From Actinomycetes bacterium (GTDB lineage Bacteria; Actinomycetota; Actinomycetes; Actinomycetales; Cellulomonadaceae), in contig JAEXPS010000188.1 in assembly GCA_023438885.1 (NCBI GenBank), positions 1 through 40,768 on the forward strand: 40,768 bases of DNA, read 5' to 3'. Below the pieces are notes generated by a model. The model made no database searches and had not been told where the DNA came from. It saw only the letters and a program-made list of their open reading frames with translations. A program made the translations under genes and the position numbers. Shown piece after piece: positions 7,752 through 15,714 of the stretch (positions are counted from its first letter, which is position 1; each line of letters starts with the position of its first letter).

Positions 7752-9317
7752 TCAGACCACCTCTGCCGGGTCCTGCCCGTCGTTGAAGGCGTCGACGGCG
7801 GCCTGCCCGGCGTTTGCGGCCGGGCTGATGAAGTTGCCTTCCGCGTCGGTCACCGAGTCGATGATCTCGTCGGCGTCCTGCACGTGGAGCGCAGCCAGGA
7901 CCAGGCGCAGCAGCGTCAGCGGCGGCACGATCTGCATCGAGTCGGCCGCCGACAGCGCCTTGAACAGGACGTCGATCGGTGTCTCGGTGAGGTCCGGCCA
8001 GGTGATGTCCACCGTGGCGTCGCCGTCGCCGGCCAGCTCGACGGTCTCCGCACCGGTGCGCGGGTCCTTCGTGACCGTGCCCTTCAGCGCGCCGCCGGAG
8101 GCCTTCACGGACTGGGCGATGACGTAGCCGCAGATGGTCTGCAGGGCCTCGGTCCAGATCCCGCGGCGGCCGTTCATCTCCAGTTCGGTCGGGGTGTCCA
8201 GCGTCTCGGCCGTGGCGCGCGCACCCGTTACGCCCGGGTCGGCCAGCAGCATCGTGACCGGCAGGCCGAGGGCCGAGGCGATCATGGCCGCCAGGGGCCG
8301 GCCGGAGCCGGAGTCGATGGTGGCGCCGCTCTTGGGGATGGCCTCGAGCGACACGTCGGGCGGGAGCGCCGCCGTGGCGCCCACCGTGTTGGGGTTGCCC
8401 GCCGGCGCGTCGGTGGTGGTGCCGGGTCGGCGTGCGAGCTTCTGCCGCAGGGCCGCAGCCTTCGAGCCCTTCGACGTGGCGCGCCACGCGAACTGGCTCA
8501 GCGACTTCATGAGCACGGCCCAGTCGGCCAGGAAGTCCCGGTAGGACCGGGCCCAGGTGAGGGCCGCGTAGGCGTCGCCGATGCCGAACGTCCACCCGTC
8601 CAGGTCGTTGACCTTCACGTGGTAGACCGGCGCGTCCCACAGGACCGGCCAGCCGTCGATGAACTGCTGACGGCGGAACGGCGCGTAACCCATCGCCGGG
8701 TAGTAGGCCTTCTGCTGCTTCAGCGTGGTCGTGCCGGTGGCGCGGTCGACGACGCGCTGCACCCACTGGCGCTCGTAGAACCACGGCTCGGACGCGTCGT
8801 CCGGGTTGGTGATGACGTCCTGGATCTCGTCGAACGGGATGGTCCGCACCTGCACGCGACCCGTCGCCGGGTTCGTGAACAGCACCACGAACCGGTTCCC
8901 GTCGGTGAACAGCGCCGACTCCGAACGCGCCCGTGCCTGCTCGCCGGTGAACGCCCGCCGGTTGCCCGGGTCGTCCAAGAACGCCTGCACCACGGCGTTG
9001 ACGTCCTTGTCGCGGGCCGCGATCTCGCAGCCGCCACCCCAGATGTAGCCGGTGCGCAGGTTGAGTCCGCGCTTCAGCAGCGGGTGCGCGATCGTACTGA
9101 CGCGCGCCACCTGCGCGGCCCGGGCCAGGCCCTGGCGGGAGAACTGCTGCGTGGCGTCCAAGGTGAGGCGCTGCCAGCCTTCGTCCTCCAGCGCCAGTTC
9201 CAGGTCGGCCAGCGACTCGGCGAGGATCTCGCGCATGTCGCGCTCGGCCGCGGCCTCCGTGCGCGCCTCCGTGACGTCGGAGAGCCGGGACAGGCCCAGG
9301 GTGGAGAGGATGCCCAT
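7752..9317 (-). CDS. Portal protein
   Basis: A 521-residue protein of the size of siphophage portals. Visible features are an N-terminal helical region, the hydrophobic strand-turn LLKRGLNLRTGYIWGGGCEI (about 80-99), YERQWVQRVVD in the wing, and a conserved stem/crown segment with ALGLPVTMLLADPG and ATAETLDTPTELEM. The dodecameric portal forms the DNA gate at one capsid vertex and docks the terminase. The gene follows the terminase and a small gene whose stop overlaps its ATG. Identification rests on size, order and these segments. Confidence 0.9.
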   Translation of the reverse strand: MGILSTLGLSRLSDVTEARTEAAAERDMREILAESLADLELALEDEGWQRLTLDATQQFSRQGLARAAQVARVSTIAHPLLKRGLNLRTGYIWGGGCEIAARDKDVNAVVQAFLDDPGNRRAFTGEQARARSESALFTDGNRFVVLFTNPATGRVQVRTIPFDEIQDVITNPDDASEPWFYERQWVQRVVDRATGTTTLKQQKAYYPAMGYAPFRRQQFIDGWPVLWDAPVYHVKVNDLDGWTFGIGDAYAALTWARSYRDFLADWAVLMKSLSQFAWRATSKGSKAAALRQKLARRPGTTTDAPAGNPNTVGATAALPPDVSLEAIPKSGATIDSGSGRPLAAMIASALGLPVTMLLADPGVTGARATAETLDTPTELEMNGRRGIWTEALQTICGYVIAQSVKASGGALKGTVTKDPRTGAETVELAGDGDATVDITWPDLTETPIDVLFKALSAADSMQIVPPLTLLRLVLAALHVQDADEIIDSVTDAEGNFISPAANAGQAAVDAFNDGQDPAEVV

Positions 9318-9571
9318 CAGAGGCCGAACTCCGACAGATCGTGGACCATCGGGACGGTCACCTCATCGGCCTCGTAGGCCCGCCCCGATCCGTCGATCAC
9401 CCGGGGGGTGCGGAAGAGCTGGACCGTGATGGTCTTTCCGACCACGTCGACGCCGATATCGCGGGCCCTCACCCGAGCAGGGTCGAGGCCGTTGGCGGCG
9501 GCCCACCGCGCGGCCCGGGACTCGCGGCCCTTGGTCGCGTCAGACAAGAGCCCGGCGTCGATGTGCAGCAT
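9317..9571 (-). CDS. Small ANGLDP-type phage protein
   Basis: An 84-residue protein with the core ARWAAANGLDPARVRARD, then a beta hairpin (VDVVGKTITVQLFRTPRV). This WxxxNGLDPxxV-strand-strand pattern is widespread in tiny actinophage proteins of unknown function. A related core, IGLDPAAIVAGTLVYDDD, occurs in the gene at 11520-11723, so the two may belong to one family. The gene lies between terminase and portal and its TGA overlaps the portal ATG, implying coupled translation. Confidence 0.65.
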   Translation of the reverse strand: MLHIDAGLLSDATKGRESRAARWAAANGLDPARVRARDIGVDVVGKTITVQLFRTPRVIDGSGRAYEADEVTVPMVHDLSEFGL

Positions 9572-9582
9572 GGCGCACCCCC

Positions 9583-11079
9583 TCAGTAGCCGCGGGTCAT
9601 GTAGTCGCGCGGGTCGTCGTCGAGCAGGTCATCGCCGGTCACGGTGTCGTCGCCCTCGGCGAGCAGCGGCTGCAGCAGCAGCTGGTCGAGGGCCTGGCTC
9701 ATCGCGTCGATCGTGTCGTCGTGCGCACCATTCGGGAACGCGCGCGCCTCCTCCAAGAGGTCTTCGACGTTCGGCAACAGGTCCGCGGTGGGCAGGTGCA
9801 CGTTGCGTGCGTGCGCGAACGGCGAGATCGCGGCCGCTCGGCTGTGCTTGGAGCCCCGGGGTTCGACGGGGATGATGCCTGGCACCCGTGAGGCCAGGGA
9901 CGAGATGATGGCTGGCCCGTTGGCCTTGTCCTCGACGAGCTTGGCCACAGCCTGAGGCCACCGCGCGGACAGCGCCACCATGGCGTCCGCGCTGGCGGTG
10001 AAACTCAGCCGGGCTCGCACCTGGTCCAGCAGGTAGGCGTCGATCCCGTCGCGCAGCCACACCTGGCCCACCACGTAGTCGCTGCCCTTGGAGCCCTTGA
10101 ACGTGAAGTCCCACGACTGCACGAGCTCTTGCGCGCCAGGAACCCAGCGGGACCCGTCGGCGCGGTCCACCCACAGCGGATGGTCGTAGCGCGCCCACTC
10201 GGCCGGGAACAGGTCGCCGGCGTCGGGGGAGGGGCGCCCCTGGTAGAGCGCGTTCCAGGTGCGGGGCCCGGAACGGACCTTGATGGCTTCCCACTGCTTC
10301 GTGGTGCGGCCGCGGGCGGAGTCCATGAAGATCCCGGGCTGGCGGCCCAGCGGATCTGATTCGCCACGTTCGGGTCGGTGGTCGGCCTGTGCGGGGATGT
10401 TGACCACGCGCCACAGCGCGCCGTCCTCAGCGGCCAGGAGCCGCCCCGCCAGGTCGTCGTGATGCCAGCGGGTCAGGATCAGCACCACGGGGGCGCCGGG
10501 CGCCAGGCGCGTCGAACCCGAGTCGGTCCACCAGTCCCAGGCGCGGTCGCGGTACACCTGCGAGTCGGCCTGCTCACGGTCCTTGATCGGGTCGTCGATG
10601 ATCAGCAGGTCCACCGGCCGGCCGGTCAGCGCCCCGCCGATGCCCGCGGTGTAGACGCCGCCCTCATGCCCGGCCAGCTGCCACTCGTGCTGGGCCGCCA
10701 GGTCGTCCCGGACCCGCAGGCCCAGCTCGCTGGCGTTCACGGTCACGTCGTCACGGATCGCGCGGCCCCAACGGCGGGCCACGCCCGCCTCGTAGGAGAC
10801 GATCGCGATGCGCAGGTCCGGGTTCTGCGTGAGCGCCCACAGGGGGAAGCGCCGGGACGCCCGCTGGCTCTTGCCCTCCTGCGGGGGCATCGAGATGACC
10901 AGCCGCGCGTCGGGCGTCGTGTAGGCCTCGACGAGCGCCTGGTCGATCAGGTCCAGGGCCGAGGTCTGGCGGGTCTTCGCGTCGAGCGCGCGGGCCAGAG
11001 CGCCCGGGGTGGGCCAGCGGGGAGCCGGCGGCGGGTCGAAGGCCTTCGCGGCGTGCAGCAGGAAGTCCAGGTCACCCAT
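9583..11079 (-). CDS. Terminase large subunit
   Basis: A 498-residue packaging motor. Seen: Walker A-like PPQEGKS (65-71), Walker B LLIIDD (158-163), coupling motif LILTRWHHDD (200-209), and a C-terminal RNase H-fold nuclease with DFTFKGS (Asp 324), LVEDKANG (Glu 383) and HDDTIDAM (Asp 454/455). It cuts concatemeric DNA and pumps it into the prohead through the portal encoded next. ATG 11079 has AGGTGG close upstream. The probable small subunit gene is not adjacent but 2.2 kb upstream at 13267, with several small genes and an inverted gene between. Confidence 0.95.
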   Translation of the reverse strand: MGDLDFLLHAAKAFDPPPAPRWPTPGALARALDAKTRQTSALDLIDQALVEAYTTPDARLVISMPPQEGKSQRASRRFPLWALTQNPDLRIAIVSYEAGVARRWGRAIRDDVTVNASELGLRVRDDLAAQHEWQLAGHEGGVYTAGIGGALTGRPVDLLIIDDPIKDREQADSQVYRDRAWDWWTDSGSTRLAPGAPVVLILTRWHHDDLAGRLLAAEDGALWRVVNIPAQADHRPERGESDPLGRQPGIFMDSARGRTTKQWEAIKVRSGPRTWNALYQGRPSPDAGDLFPAEWARYDHPLWVDRADGSRWVPGAQELVQSWDFTFKGSKGSDYVVGQVWLRDGIDAYLLDQVRARLSFTASADAMVALSARWPQAVAKLVEDKANGPAIISSLASRVPGIIPVEPRGSKHSRAAAISPFAHARNVHLPTADLLPNVEDLLEEARAFPNGAHDDTIDAMSQALDQLLLQPLLAEGDDTVTGDDLLDDDPRDYMTRGY

Positions 11080-11173
11080 GGCCCACCTGCCTCAGCGGTT
11101 CACCCCCGCGCGTCGGTGGCGAGTGGAAGCATCGCCGGCAGACGCCAGGCGGCGTCACGAAAGGAATGCAGCG

Positions 11174-11398
11174 ATGTCCGACCAGGACCAGGCAGACGTG
11201 ACCGTGGTGCTCTCTCTCTACAACGACGGCACCATCCACCGACGGGCGACGTTCAAGGGCGTCACCCTCACGTCGGTGAGGGACGGGGCGCTGTACCTGG
11301 AGAACGCGGCCAACACCGTGGCGATCTTCGCCGCCGGTGACTGGAAGTCCGTGCACCGCAACGCTGGGCTCGGCGCGTTCGGGGGACGCGAAGACTAG
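11174..11398 (+). CDS. Small plus-strand protein upstream of terminase, function unknown
   Basis: A 74-residue protein, MSDQDQADVTVVLSLYNDG at the start, predicted to be mainly beta (TVVLSLYNDG, ATFKGVTLTSV, ALYLENAANTVAIFAAGDW). AAAGGA lies eight bases before the ATG at 11174, and a strong GC-rich hairpin follows the stop, so it looks like an independent transcription unit opposite to the surrounding operon. The LYLENAANTVAIFAAGDW segment suggests a small immunoglobulin- or barrel-like fold. No family recognised. Confidence 0.7.
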   Translation: MSDQDQADVTVVLSLYNDGTIHRRATFKGVTLTSVRDGALYLENAANTVAIFAAGDWKSVHRNAGLGAFGGRED

Positions 11399-11413
11399 GT
11401 CTAGATGCGACAA

Positions 11414-11446
11414 GGCCCCGGAGAGACCTTCGTCTCGGCCGGGGCC
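11414..11446 (+). terminator. Rho-independent-like hairpin after the plus-strand gene
   Basis: GGCCCCGG plus AGAGAC pairs with GTCTC plus GGCCGGGGCC around a CTTC loop, giving a stem of about 13 pairs with a two-base bulge. There is no strong T-run, common for actinobacterial terminators. It starts 15 bases after the stop at 11398. Being symmetrical, it could also attenuate minus-strand transcription entering the terminase gene. Confidence 0.6.
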
Positions 11447-11476
11447 AGGGCGCGCGCGAACCACGAGGTTCCGCGC

Positions 11477-11506
11477 TTATCCACAGGCTAGCACGACATG
11501 ATGTCG
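11477..11506. promoter_or_regulatory. Perfect DnaA-box-like 9-mer and adjacent palindrome
   Basis: In the gene-free stretch 11399-11519, TTATCCACA at 11477-11485 is identical to the classical DnaA box. Nine bases further is CGACAT-G-ATGTCG (11494-11506), a perfect 6+1+6 palindrome of operator type. Both are AT-richer than the surrounding DNA. They could be a DnaA or other replication/regulatory contact, or a regulator site for late transcription toward the terminase. Only the sequence matches are observed; the role is open. Confidence 0.4.
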
Positions 11507-11519
11507 CGTGGCGGGAGGC

Positions 11520-11723
11520 TCACCCGCCCAGCCACGCGGCCTTGAACGCCGCGGCCTCCTCGGCTGTCAGGTCGCGAACTGCCTCGTACCGGAGCCGGGC
11601 CCGCCCGCTGTCATCGTCGTAGACGAGCGTGCCGGCGACGATGGCGGCCGGGTCGAGCCCGATCGCGCGCGCGGCCGCGGACGCCCCTGGGTCGGGCAGT
11701 AATGGGTTCGCCTGGATCCTCAT
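11520..11723 (-). CDS. Small ANGLDP-type phage protein (second copy)
   Basis: A 67-residue protein (MRIQANPLLPDPGASAAARA, then IGLDPAAIVAGTLVYDDD). It shares the GLDPAxx-then-beta-hairpin core with the 84-residue protein at 9317-9571. GAAGGAG precedes the ATG, which overlaps the stop of the upstream zinc-ribbon gene (ATGA). It is the last minus-strand gene before the plus-strand insertion at 11174-11398, so this may be the end of one transcription block. Function unknown. Confidence 0.62.
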   Translation of the reverse strand: MRIQANPLLPDPGASAAARAIGLDPAAIVAGTLVYDDDSGRARLRYEAVRDLTAEEAAAFKAAWLGG

Positions 11724-12805
11724 GCGCTCGACTCCTTCGCCCCGCTCTTGACCTGTCCGTCGATGACGCCCAGCCGGTACAGCGCCCTGCCGGCCTCGTC
11801 GTGCATGGGCTGCCCGTCCGCCCCGCGTGCCGGCGGCAGGCTCTTGGCCCAGGCGTCGAACCGGTCGGAGCGCACGCGGCCCCGGTAGATCATCTTGGCC
11901 TCGTCGATGGTGACCAGGGCGTCGGGCGTGCCCTCAGGTAGGGCGAAGACCACCTGGCTCTCGATGTGCCGCAGCCGCTCCTCGTTGGGCCAGCTGGAGC
12001 CGCACCCCTGGCAGGTCCGCACGTCCGACAGGCCGGCCTTGGACCAGGTGCGGATCACGCGCCCGCCGCAGTGCACGCACGGCACGGGTTCGGTCTGCTG
12101 GCGGGGCTGGATCTCGCCGGCGAGCCTGCGCAGCCGCCACAGCAGGTCGTTGATGGCGCGGCGGTAGTCCTGCCAGGTGGGGGAGTGTTCGGCCGCCCAG
12201 GTGGTGTGCTCGTGCAGGTAGGCCGCCGCGGTCTTGAGCGAGCTCGGCGGGTCGATGCGGTCGTCGCGTTCGGCCGCCCAGGCGATGGCCCAGCCGGACA
12301 GGATGGCGAAGGCCGAGGGCGGGTCGTGACGTTCGGCCGCCAGGAGCGCCGCGTCGACGGAGCTCTCCCAGCGTCCGAGCCTGGGCGGGTAGGGGCTGCC
12401 GCCGGCCGACAGCACGAGCGCCTCCCCGCCGAGGATCGTGGTGTCGGCGCGCTTCCGGCCGGGCTTGCCGCCGCCGGCGCTGTCGTAGCGCACCGCCCGC
12501 AGCCCACCCAGGTCGGCCACCACGTCGGACATGGACAGCGTCAGGTCCCGCACCCGCAGCAAGTCCGTGCGGGCCAGGCTCACGCAGTCGAGGCACACCC
12601 TGGCGCCGGTCTGGCTGGGCTGCTCGCACGACGCGCAGGCTGTGGCGGTGGCGGGGCACTCATCGCACGCGAACGGCGGCGCCTGCGGGTCGAAGCCTGG
12701 CTCGTCGGGCGCGATCGCGTAGGCCGGGTTCGCCGTCCACTGGTGGGTGTGCGGACGCTCGAGCGGCGACAGCGCGGGGACTGGGGTGCGGTGGCGGCGG
12801 GTCAT
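11720..12805 (-). CDS. Cys-rich DNA-binding-type protein with C-terminal HTH-like region
   Basis: A 361-residue protein starting MTRRHRTPVPALSPLERP (GGAGG six bases upstream of ATG 12805). The N-terminal part has CDECPATATACASCEQPSQ and VCLDCV, enough for zinc binding. Residues about 265-295 contain a zinc ribbon (CVHCGGRVIRTW, then CQGCGSSW). The C-terminus has LVTIDEAKMIYRGRVRSDRF, which resembles an excisionase/MerR-like helix-turn-helix. Actinophages often carry one such large zinc-ribbon protein near the terminase genes; a regulatory or DNA-binding role is inferred. It is coupled to both neighbours by four-base overlaps. Confidence 0.65.
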   Translation of the reverse strand: MTRRHRTPVPALSPLERPHTHQWTANPAYAIAPDEPGFDPQAPPFACDECPATATACASCEQPSQTGARVCLDCVSLARTDLLRVRDLTLSMSDVVADLGGLRAVRYDSAGGGKPGRKRADTTILGGEALVLSAGGSPYPPRLGRWESSVDAALLAAERHDPPSAFAILSGWAIAWAAERDDRIDPPSSLKTAAAYLHEHTTWAAEHSPTWQDYRRAINDLLWRLRRLAGEIQPRQQTEPVPCVHCGGRVIRTWSKAGLSDVRTCQGCGSSWPNEERLRHIESQVVFALPEGTPDALVTIDEAKMIYRGRVRSDRFDAWAKSLPPARGADGQPMHDEAGRALYRLGVIDGQVKSGAKESSA

Positions 12806-13200
12806 CGGCTGGCCTCCTGGGTGATCGGCTCGACATCGCGGAACCTGGGCTTGACGTGGGTCAGGTAGTGCTCCCACGGCTTCGGCTCGTGAGGCTTAGG
12901 CAGGCCGAACGGGTCGCTGTAGAAGTCGCCGATCAGTCCGGCGACGTGCTCGGCGTCACGGCGCAGGCTTTCGGCCAGGGCCCCGTCTTGGTGGACGGTC
13001 ACGCCGGAGCGGCTGGCGCTGATCACCTGCTCGCCGTGGTTGGCGGCATCCTCCGTGGCGTACCAGCGGACGATCCAGCCGTCCATGACCGTCGGGAACC
13101 CGACGACGACGGGCGCGGGCGCCGGCTCCAGATGGACATCCGCCTCGGTCTTCGGGCGCTTTGGCTGGGAGGTCTTCGCTCCGGGGACTCGGTAGCTCAT
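12802..13200 (-). CDS. Phage protein of unknown function
   Basis: A 132-residue protein (MSYRVPGAKTSQPKRPKTEA at its start). The N-terminal third is Pro/Lys-rich and probably flexible. The middle has MDGWIVRWYATEDAANHGEQV, a short alpha-beta element, and the C-terminus is proline-rich (KPHEPKPWEHYLTHVKPRF). TAGGAG lies seven bases before the ATG. It is followed with ATGA overlap by the zinc-ribbon protein. I recognise no family. Confidence 0.6.
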   Translation of the reverse strand: MSYRVPGAKTSQPKRPKTEADVHLEPAPAPVVVGFPTVMDGWIVRWYATEDAANHGEQVISASRSGVTVHQDGALAESLRRDAEHVAGLIGDFYSDPFGLPKPHEPKPWEHYLTHVKPRFRDVEPITQEASR

Positions 13201-13266
13201 CGGTCTACTCCTAGGTGTGGTCGGGCGAGCGGTTGGGTGCTCCGTTGTCCGGGAACATGCGCCCGA

Positions 13267-13965
13267 TCAGCCACCCTCCAGCGCCGCAGCCCGTAGTTCT
13301 CTCGGCACGACCTCTGCGACGGCGGCCGCCCACGCCTGCTGCAGGGTCTCGGCGGGCACACCGGCGGCGATGAGCGCCGTGTAGAGCCCGTCGAGGATGC
13401 GTTGGATGGTGCCCACCACGATGGCGGCCTGCTGTTCGGCCAGGTGCACGCGCCGTTCGTCGCAGCCGGCGGCACGGGCCGCGGCCGCGAACTTCACCAA
13501 CTGGTCCTCAGCGGTGCGGAGCATGGTCCACCAGATGTTCGGCTTCGCCTCCTCGGTCGAGCCGAATGGGGTGTCCTTCGTCGTGCCCCACACGCGCTGC
13601 CGGTCGTCGAGCTCGGCGACCTTGGCCCTCAGCGCCAGGACTTCGGCGTACTTCCAGGACACGGCGCGCAGCATGGCTTCGGCGGGGTCGATGTCGGGCA
13701 CGTTCTCGCCGTAGGCGGCGGCCAAGCCTCGCTGCAGCGCCTGCTCGGCCGCCTGCTCGGCGACGCGTTCGGCGCCCTTGGCTCGGTTCTGTGCTGCGGC
13801 CCCGCCGTGGTAGCGGCACACCTCCTGCCCGGCGAGGGGCGCGTTCGCGCAGGGCACCAGCTGGTCGTCCTGGTCGCGCTGGGACTTGTGCCCGGTGCAG
13901 GCTCGGCCGCCGCGGCGCTCCACGTGCGGGTGGCCGCACTTCGGGCAGGTGGGGATCTCAGCCAC
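13267..13965 (-). CDS. Probable terminase small subunit (actinophage CRYHGG type)
   Basis: A 232-residue protein from GTG 13965 (AGGGGG upstream). The N-terminus holds a zinc module, CPKCGHPHVERRGGRACTG and then CRYHGGAAAQNRAKGAERVA, typical of proteins beside actinophage packaging genes. The rest is long helices, with VHLAEQQAAIVVGTIQRILD (about 180-199) matching the conserved Rxxx-LAEQQ segment. Such proteins are commonly annotated as small terminase subunits that recognise the packaging site. Its HNH neighbour fits the HNH-terminase association. The large subunit lies 2.2 kb further on, so the pair is split. Confidence 0.62.
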   Translation of the reverse strand: MAEIPTCPKCGHPHVERRGGRACTGHKSQRDQDDQLVPCANAPLAGQEVCRYHGGAAAQNRAKGAERVAEQAAEQALQRGLAAAYGENVPDIDPAEAMLRAVSWKYAEVLALRAKVAELDDRQRVWGTTKDTPFGSTEEAKPNIWWTMLRTAEDQLVKFAAAARAAGCDERRVHLAEQQAAIVVGTIQRILDGLYTALIAAGVPAETLQQAWAAAVAEVVPRELRAAALEGG

Positions 13966-14425
13966 ACTCGCCCCCTTCGTCAGCAGCCCGCCACGGGGTG
14001 ACGGAGCGGCGTCGCCTGGCCCTCTCGTTCTTGCATGCCCGACATGCGCGAGCCGTGCCGCGGTTCTGGACGTAGATGTTGTCGCCGACCGCCTCGTGAA
14101 GCCCCGCGAGGCACTTGCCTGTGAAGGCGAATGCCGTGGCCCCGCGGCGGACGTTCTCAGCGTTGGAGACCGCCTCGATGTGACTCGGTCGGACGCATCG
14201 CCGGTTGCGGCAGAGGTGGTCGAGAACAGCCCCCGCCGGAACGCTTCCGTGCTCCCAGAGATACGCCTGTCGGTGGGCGAGAACGCTGCGCCCGCCGATC
14301 CAGAAGCTGCCGTATCCACCACCCCGGAGAGATGCGGTCCATATCCAGCAGTCGCCGCTCTTGTCGACGTGAGACCAGAAGCGCTCACGATCCACCTCCG
14401 CCGCCTGCGCCAGAGGGTCAGTCAC
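13958..14425 (-). CDS. HNH endonuclease
   Basis: A 155-residue protein starting at GTG 14425 with GGGAGG six bases upstream. It opens with the phage HNH pattern FWSHVDKSGDCWIWTASLRG (about 16-35), followed by AHRQAYLWEHG and the catalytic VLDHLCRNRRCVRPSHIE (about 67-85), with asparagine in SNAENVRRG. A C-terminal CRACKNERARRRR adds a basic zinc-knuckle tail for DNA binding. HNH nucleases next to terminase genes can be required for DNA packaging; it could alternatively be a free-standing homing endonuclease. It overlaps both neighbours by eight bases. Confidence 0.88.
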   Translation of the reverse strand: MTDPLAQAAEVDRERFWSHVDKSGDCWIWTASLRGGGYGSFWIGGRSVLAHRQAYLWEHGSVPAGAVLDHLCRNRRCVRPSHIEAVSNAENVRRGATAFAFTGKCLAGLHEAVGDNIYVQNRGTARACRACKNERARRRRSVTPWRAADEGGECG

Positions 14426-14594
14426 GGTCGGCCTCCCTCGCCCACCGGGTGTGGGAGTACATGCCGTCCGTCCGCACGCTGACGATCCGCCAGCGACGCC
14501 CGCACCTGCACTCCCACACCGATCCGGCGCCGCGCCTTCCCGGGGCGGGCTGGTTGCACTCGTGCTCTGATCGCACCCAGCGGCTGCGCTTCAT
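14418..14594 (-). CDS. Small basic Cys-containing protein
   Basis: A 58-residue protein starting MKRSRWVRSEHECNQPAPG with GGAGG seven bases before the ATG. A His-x-Cys (HEC) and a Cys-x-Cys (ECRC) form a probable single zinc site, and the rest is Arg/Trp-rich, suggesting nucleic acid contact. It overlaps the preceding stop by one base and the HNH start by eight. Function unknown. Confidence 0.6.
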   Translation of the reverse strand: MKRSRWVRSEHECNQPAPGRRGAGSVWECRCGRRWRIVSVRTDGMYSHTRWAREADRD

Positions 14595-15007
14595 CACTCG
14601 CCTCCAATCTCGATGTGCTCGGTGATGGCCGCGCGGACGGACCGCACGATGGTGTCCACCACCCGCCGGGTGATCTCCGTCTGCGACATCCCCGGGTCCT
14701 GCGGGACCGGCATGGACTCGATCTGGTCGCACCGCGCCAGCACCGCCGTCAGGGCGGCGTGCATGGCGGGAGCGTCGGTGCGGGCGTGGGCGATGAACTC
14801 GGCGTCAGCGATGGCCTGCGAGTCGCGCATGTCCAGGTGCGGCGCCCGGCGAACAACGCGGGCTGAACGCGGCTCCTCGTAGCCGTCTGCCACGTCTCGC
14901 GGGTCGTCGGCCGCTGTCACGACGTCCCCGTACTCGCGGAACCACTCGCCCTTGGTCGCCTTCTCGGCCCGCTCCCCGATGTCCGCCAGCCTCGGCAGGT
15001 CAGGCAT
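14594..15007 (-). CDS. Ea22-like phage protein
   Basis: A 137-residue protein starting MPDLPRLADIGERAEKAT, with GGGAGG before ATG 15007. It contains ATKGEWFREYGDVVTAADDP and AIADAEFIAHARTDAPAMHA followed by a helical C-terminus. The 'ADAEFIAxARxDxPxLxxAL' element is characteristic of ead/Ea22-like phage proteins, widespread early proteins of unknown biochemical role. It is coupled to the next gene by a TGATG overlap. Confidence 0.7.
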   Translation of the reverse strand: MPDLPRLADIGERAEKATKGEWFREYGDVVTAADDPRDVADGYEEPRSARVVRRAPHLDMRDSQAIADAEFIAHARTDAPAMHAALTAVLARCDQIESMPVPQDPGMSQTEITRRVVDTIVRSVRAAITEHIEIGGE

Positions 15008-15473
15008 GGTCGCCTCCCGCCTCAGCGGCACGGGCGCGGAGCCAGGCCGTGTAGATGTGCCGCCAGTGGGCCCGGTGCGGAAGGTCGTTGACCCACAGGA
15101 CCGTCTCGGCGTCCAGGGCATCGGCCGCGCTCAGCAGCGCCTCCCGCCGCACGTCCTCGACGGTCGGCTGGGACGAGAGCAGGGCGAGGACGGCTTCGGC
15201 CGTCTTGTCGATGAGCGAACCCATGTCCTGGCCGAGAAGCAGCGCCTGGACGTTCGCGGGGAAGTTCGCCGCGTTGCACAGGACGACCGCGACGGCCGCT
15301 CGCACCTCCTCCACGCTCGGCGTGACGTGCTGCGGGAGGTGGGGCAGGGCGGCGAGGACTCCGCGGGCGATCTGTTCGGCGTGTGCGTATCCGGCCATCT
15401 GGCCGGCGGCATAATCGCTTCCGTCGTCCACGGGGCGGTCCGCCTCCAGGGCGTCAACCAGTTCGTCAGCCAC
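15000..15473 (-). CDS. Helical phage protein of unknown function
   Basis: A 157-residue protein started at GTG 15473 (VADELVDALEADRPVDDG), with GAGGT five bases upstream and overlap with the preceding stop. It is nearly all helical: EEVRAAVAVVLCNAANFPAN and VEDVRREALLSAADALDAET. No catalytic or metal motif is visible. It is embedded in a string of small overlapping genes between the WDGH protein and the HNH gene. Unknown function. Confidence 0.58.
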   Translation of the reverse strand: MADELVDALEADRPVDDGSDYAAGQMAGYAHAEQIARGVLAALPHLPQHVTPSVEEVRAAVAVVLCNAANFPANVQALLLGQDMGSLIDKTAEAVLALLSSQPTVEDVRREALLSAADALDAETVLWVNDLPHRAHWRHIYTAWLRARAAEAGGDHA

Positions 15474-15714
15474 GAGACACCTCGCTCTGGATGAGGTGTG
15501 CTGAGCAGGGCGCGTCGGGGTCGTCAAGGAATCGGATGACCCAACGGTTCCAGTGCGACATGCACAGCGGCAGATTCGTCGTCTTGGTCACCGCGTCGAA
15601 GGTCTCGCGGGCGTCGTCTCGGCACAGGGCGCAGGTCTCAGCGTCGCTGGTCGCTTGCGCCGCCGCCTCGACGGCCTCGGTGGGCAGCGTCGGCTCAGGG
15701 GTGGGGGCGGTCAT
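15466..15714 (-). CDS. Small Cys/His protein
   Basis: An 82-residue protein starting MTAPTPEPTLPTEAVEAA. It has CALCRDDARETFDAVTK and then LCMSHWNRWVIRF, a C-x2-C...C-x2-H arrangement suitable for one zinc ion. This resembles actinophage proteins with a CALCGxxA zinc knuckle near the N-terminus. ATGA overlap with the WDGH gene stop and eight-base overlap with the next gene indicate coupled translation. Function unknown. Confidence 0.62.
   Translation of the reverse strand: MTAPTPEPTLPTEAVEAAAQATSDAETCALCRDDARETFDAVTKTTNLPLCMSHWNRWVIRFLDDPDAPCSAHLIQSEVSRG

Noticed and set aside
4823..9377. Several long plus-strand open frames opposite protease, head morphogenesis and portal genes
   Set aside because: High GC produces long stop-free frames on the other strand. 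Translations are compositionally abnormal, while the minus-strand genes match phage families and have ribosome sites.
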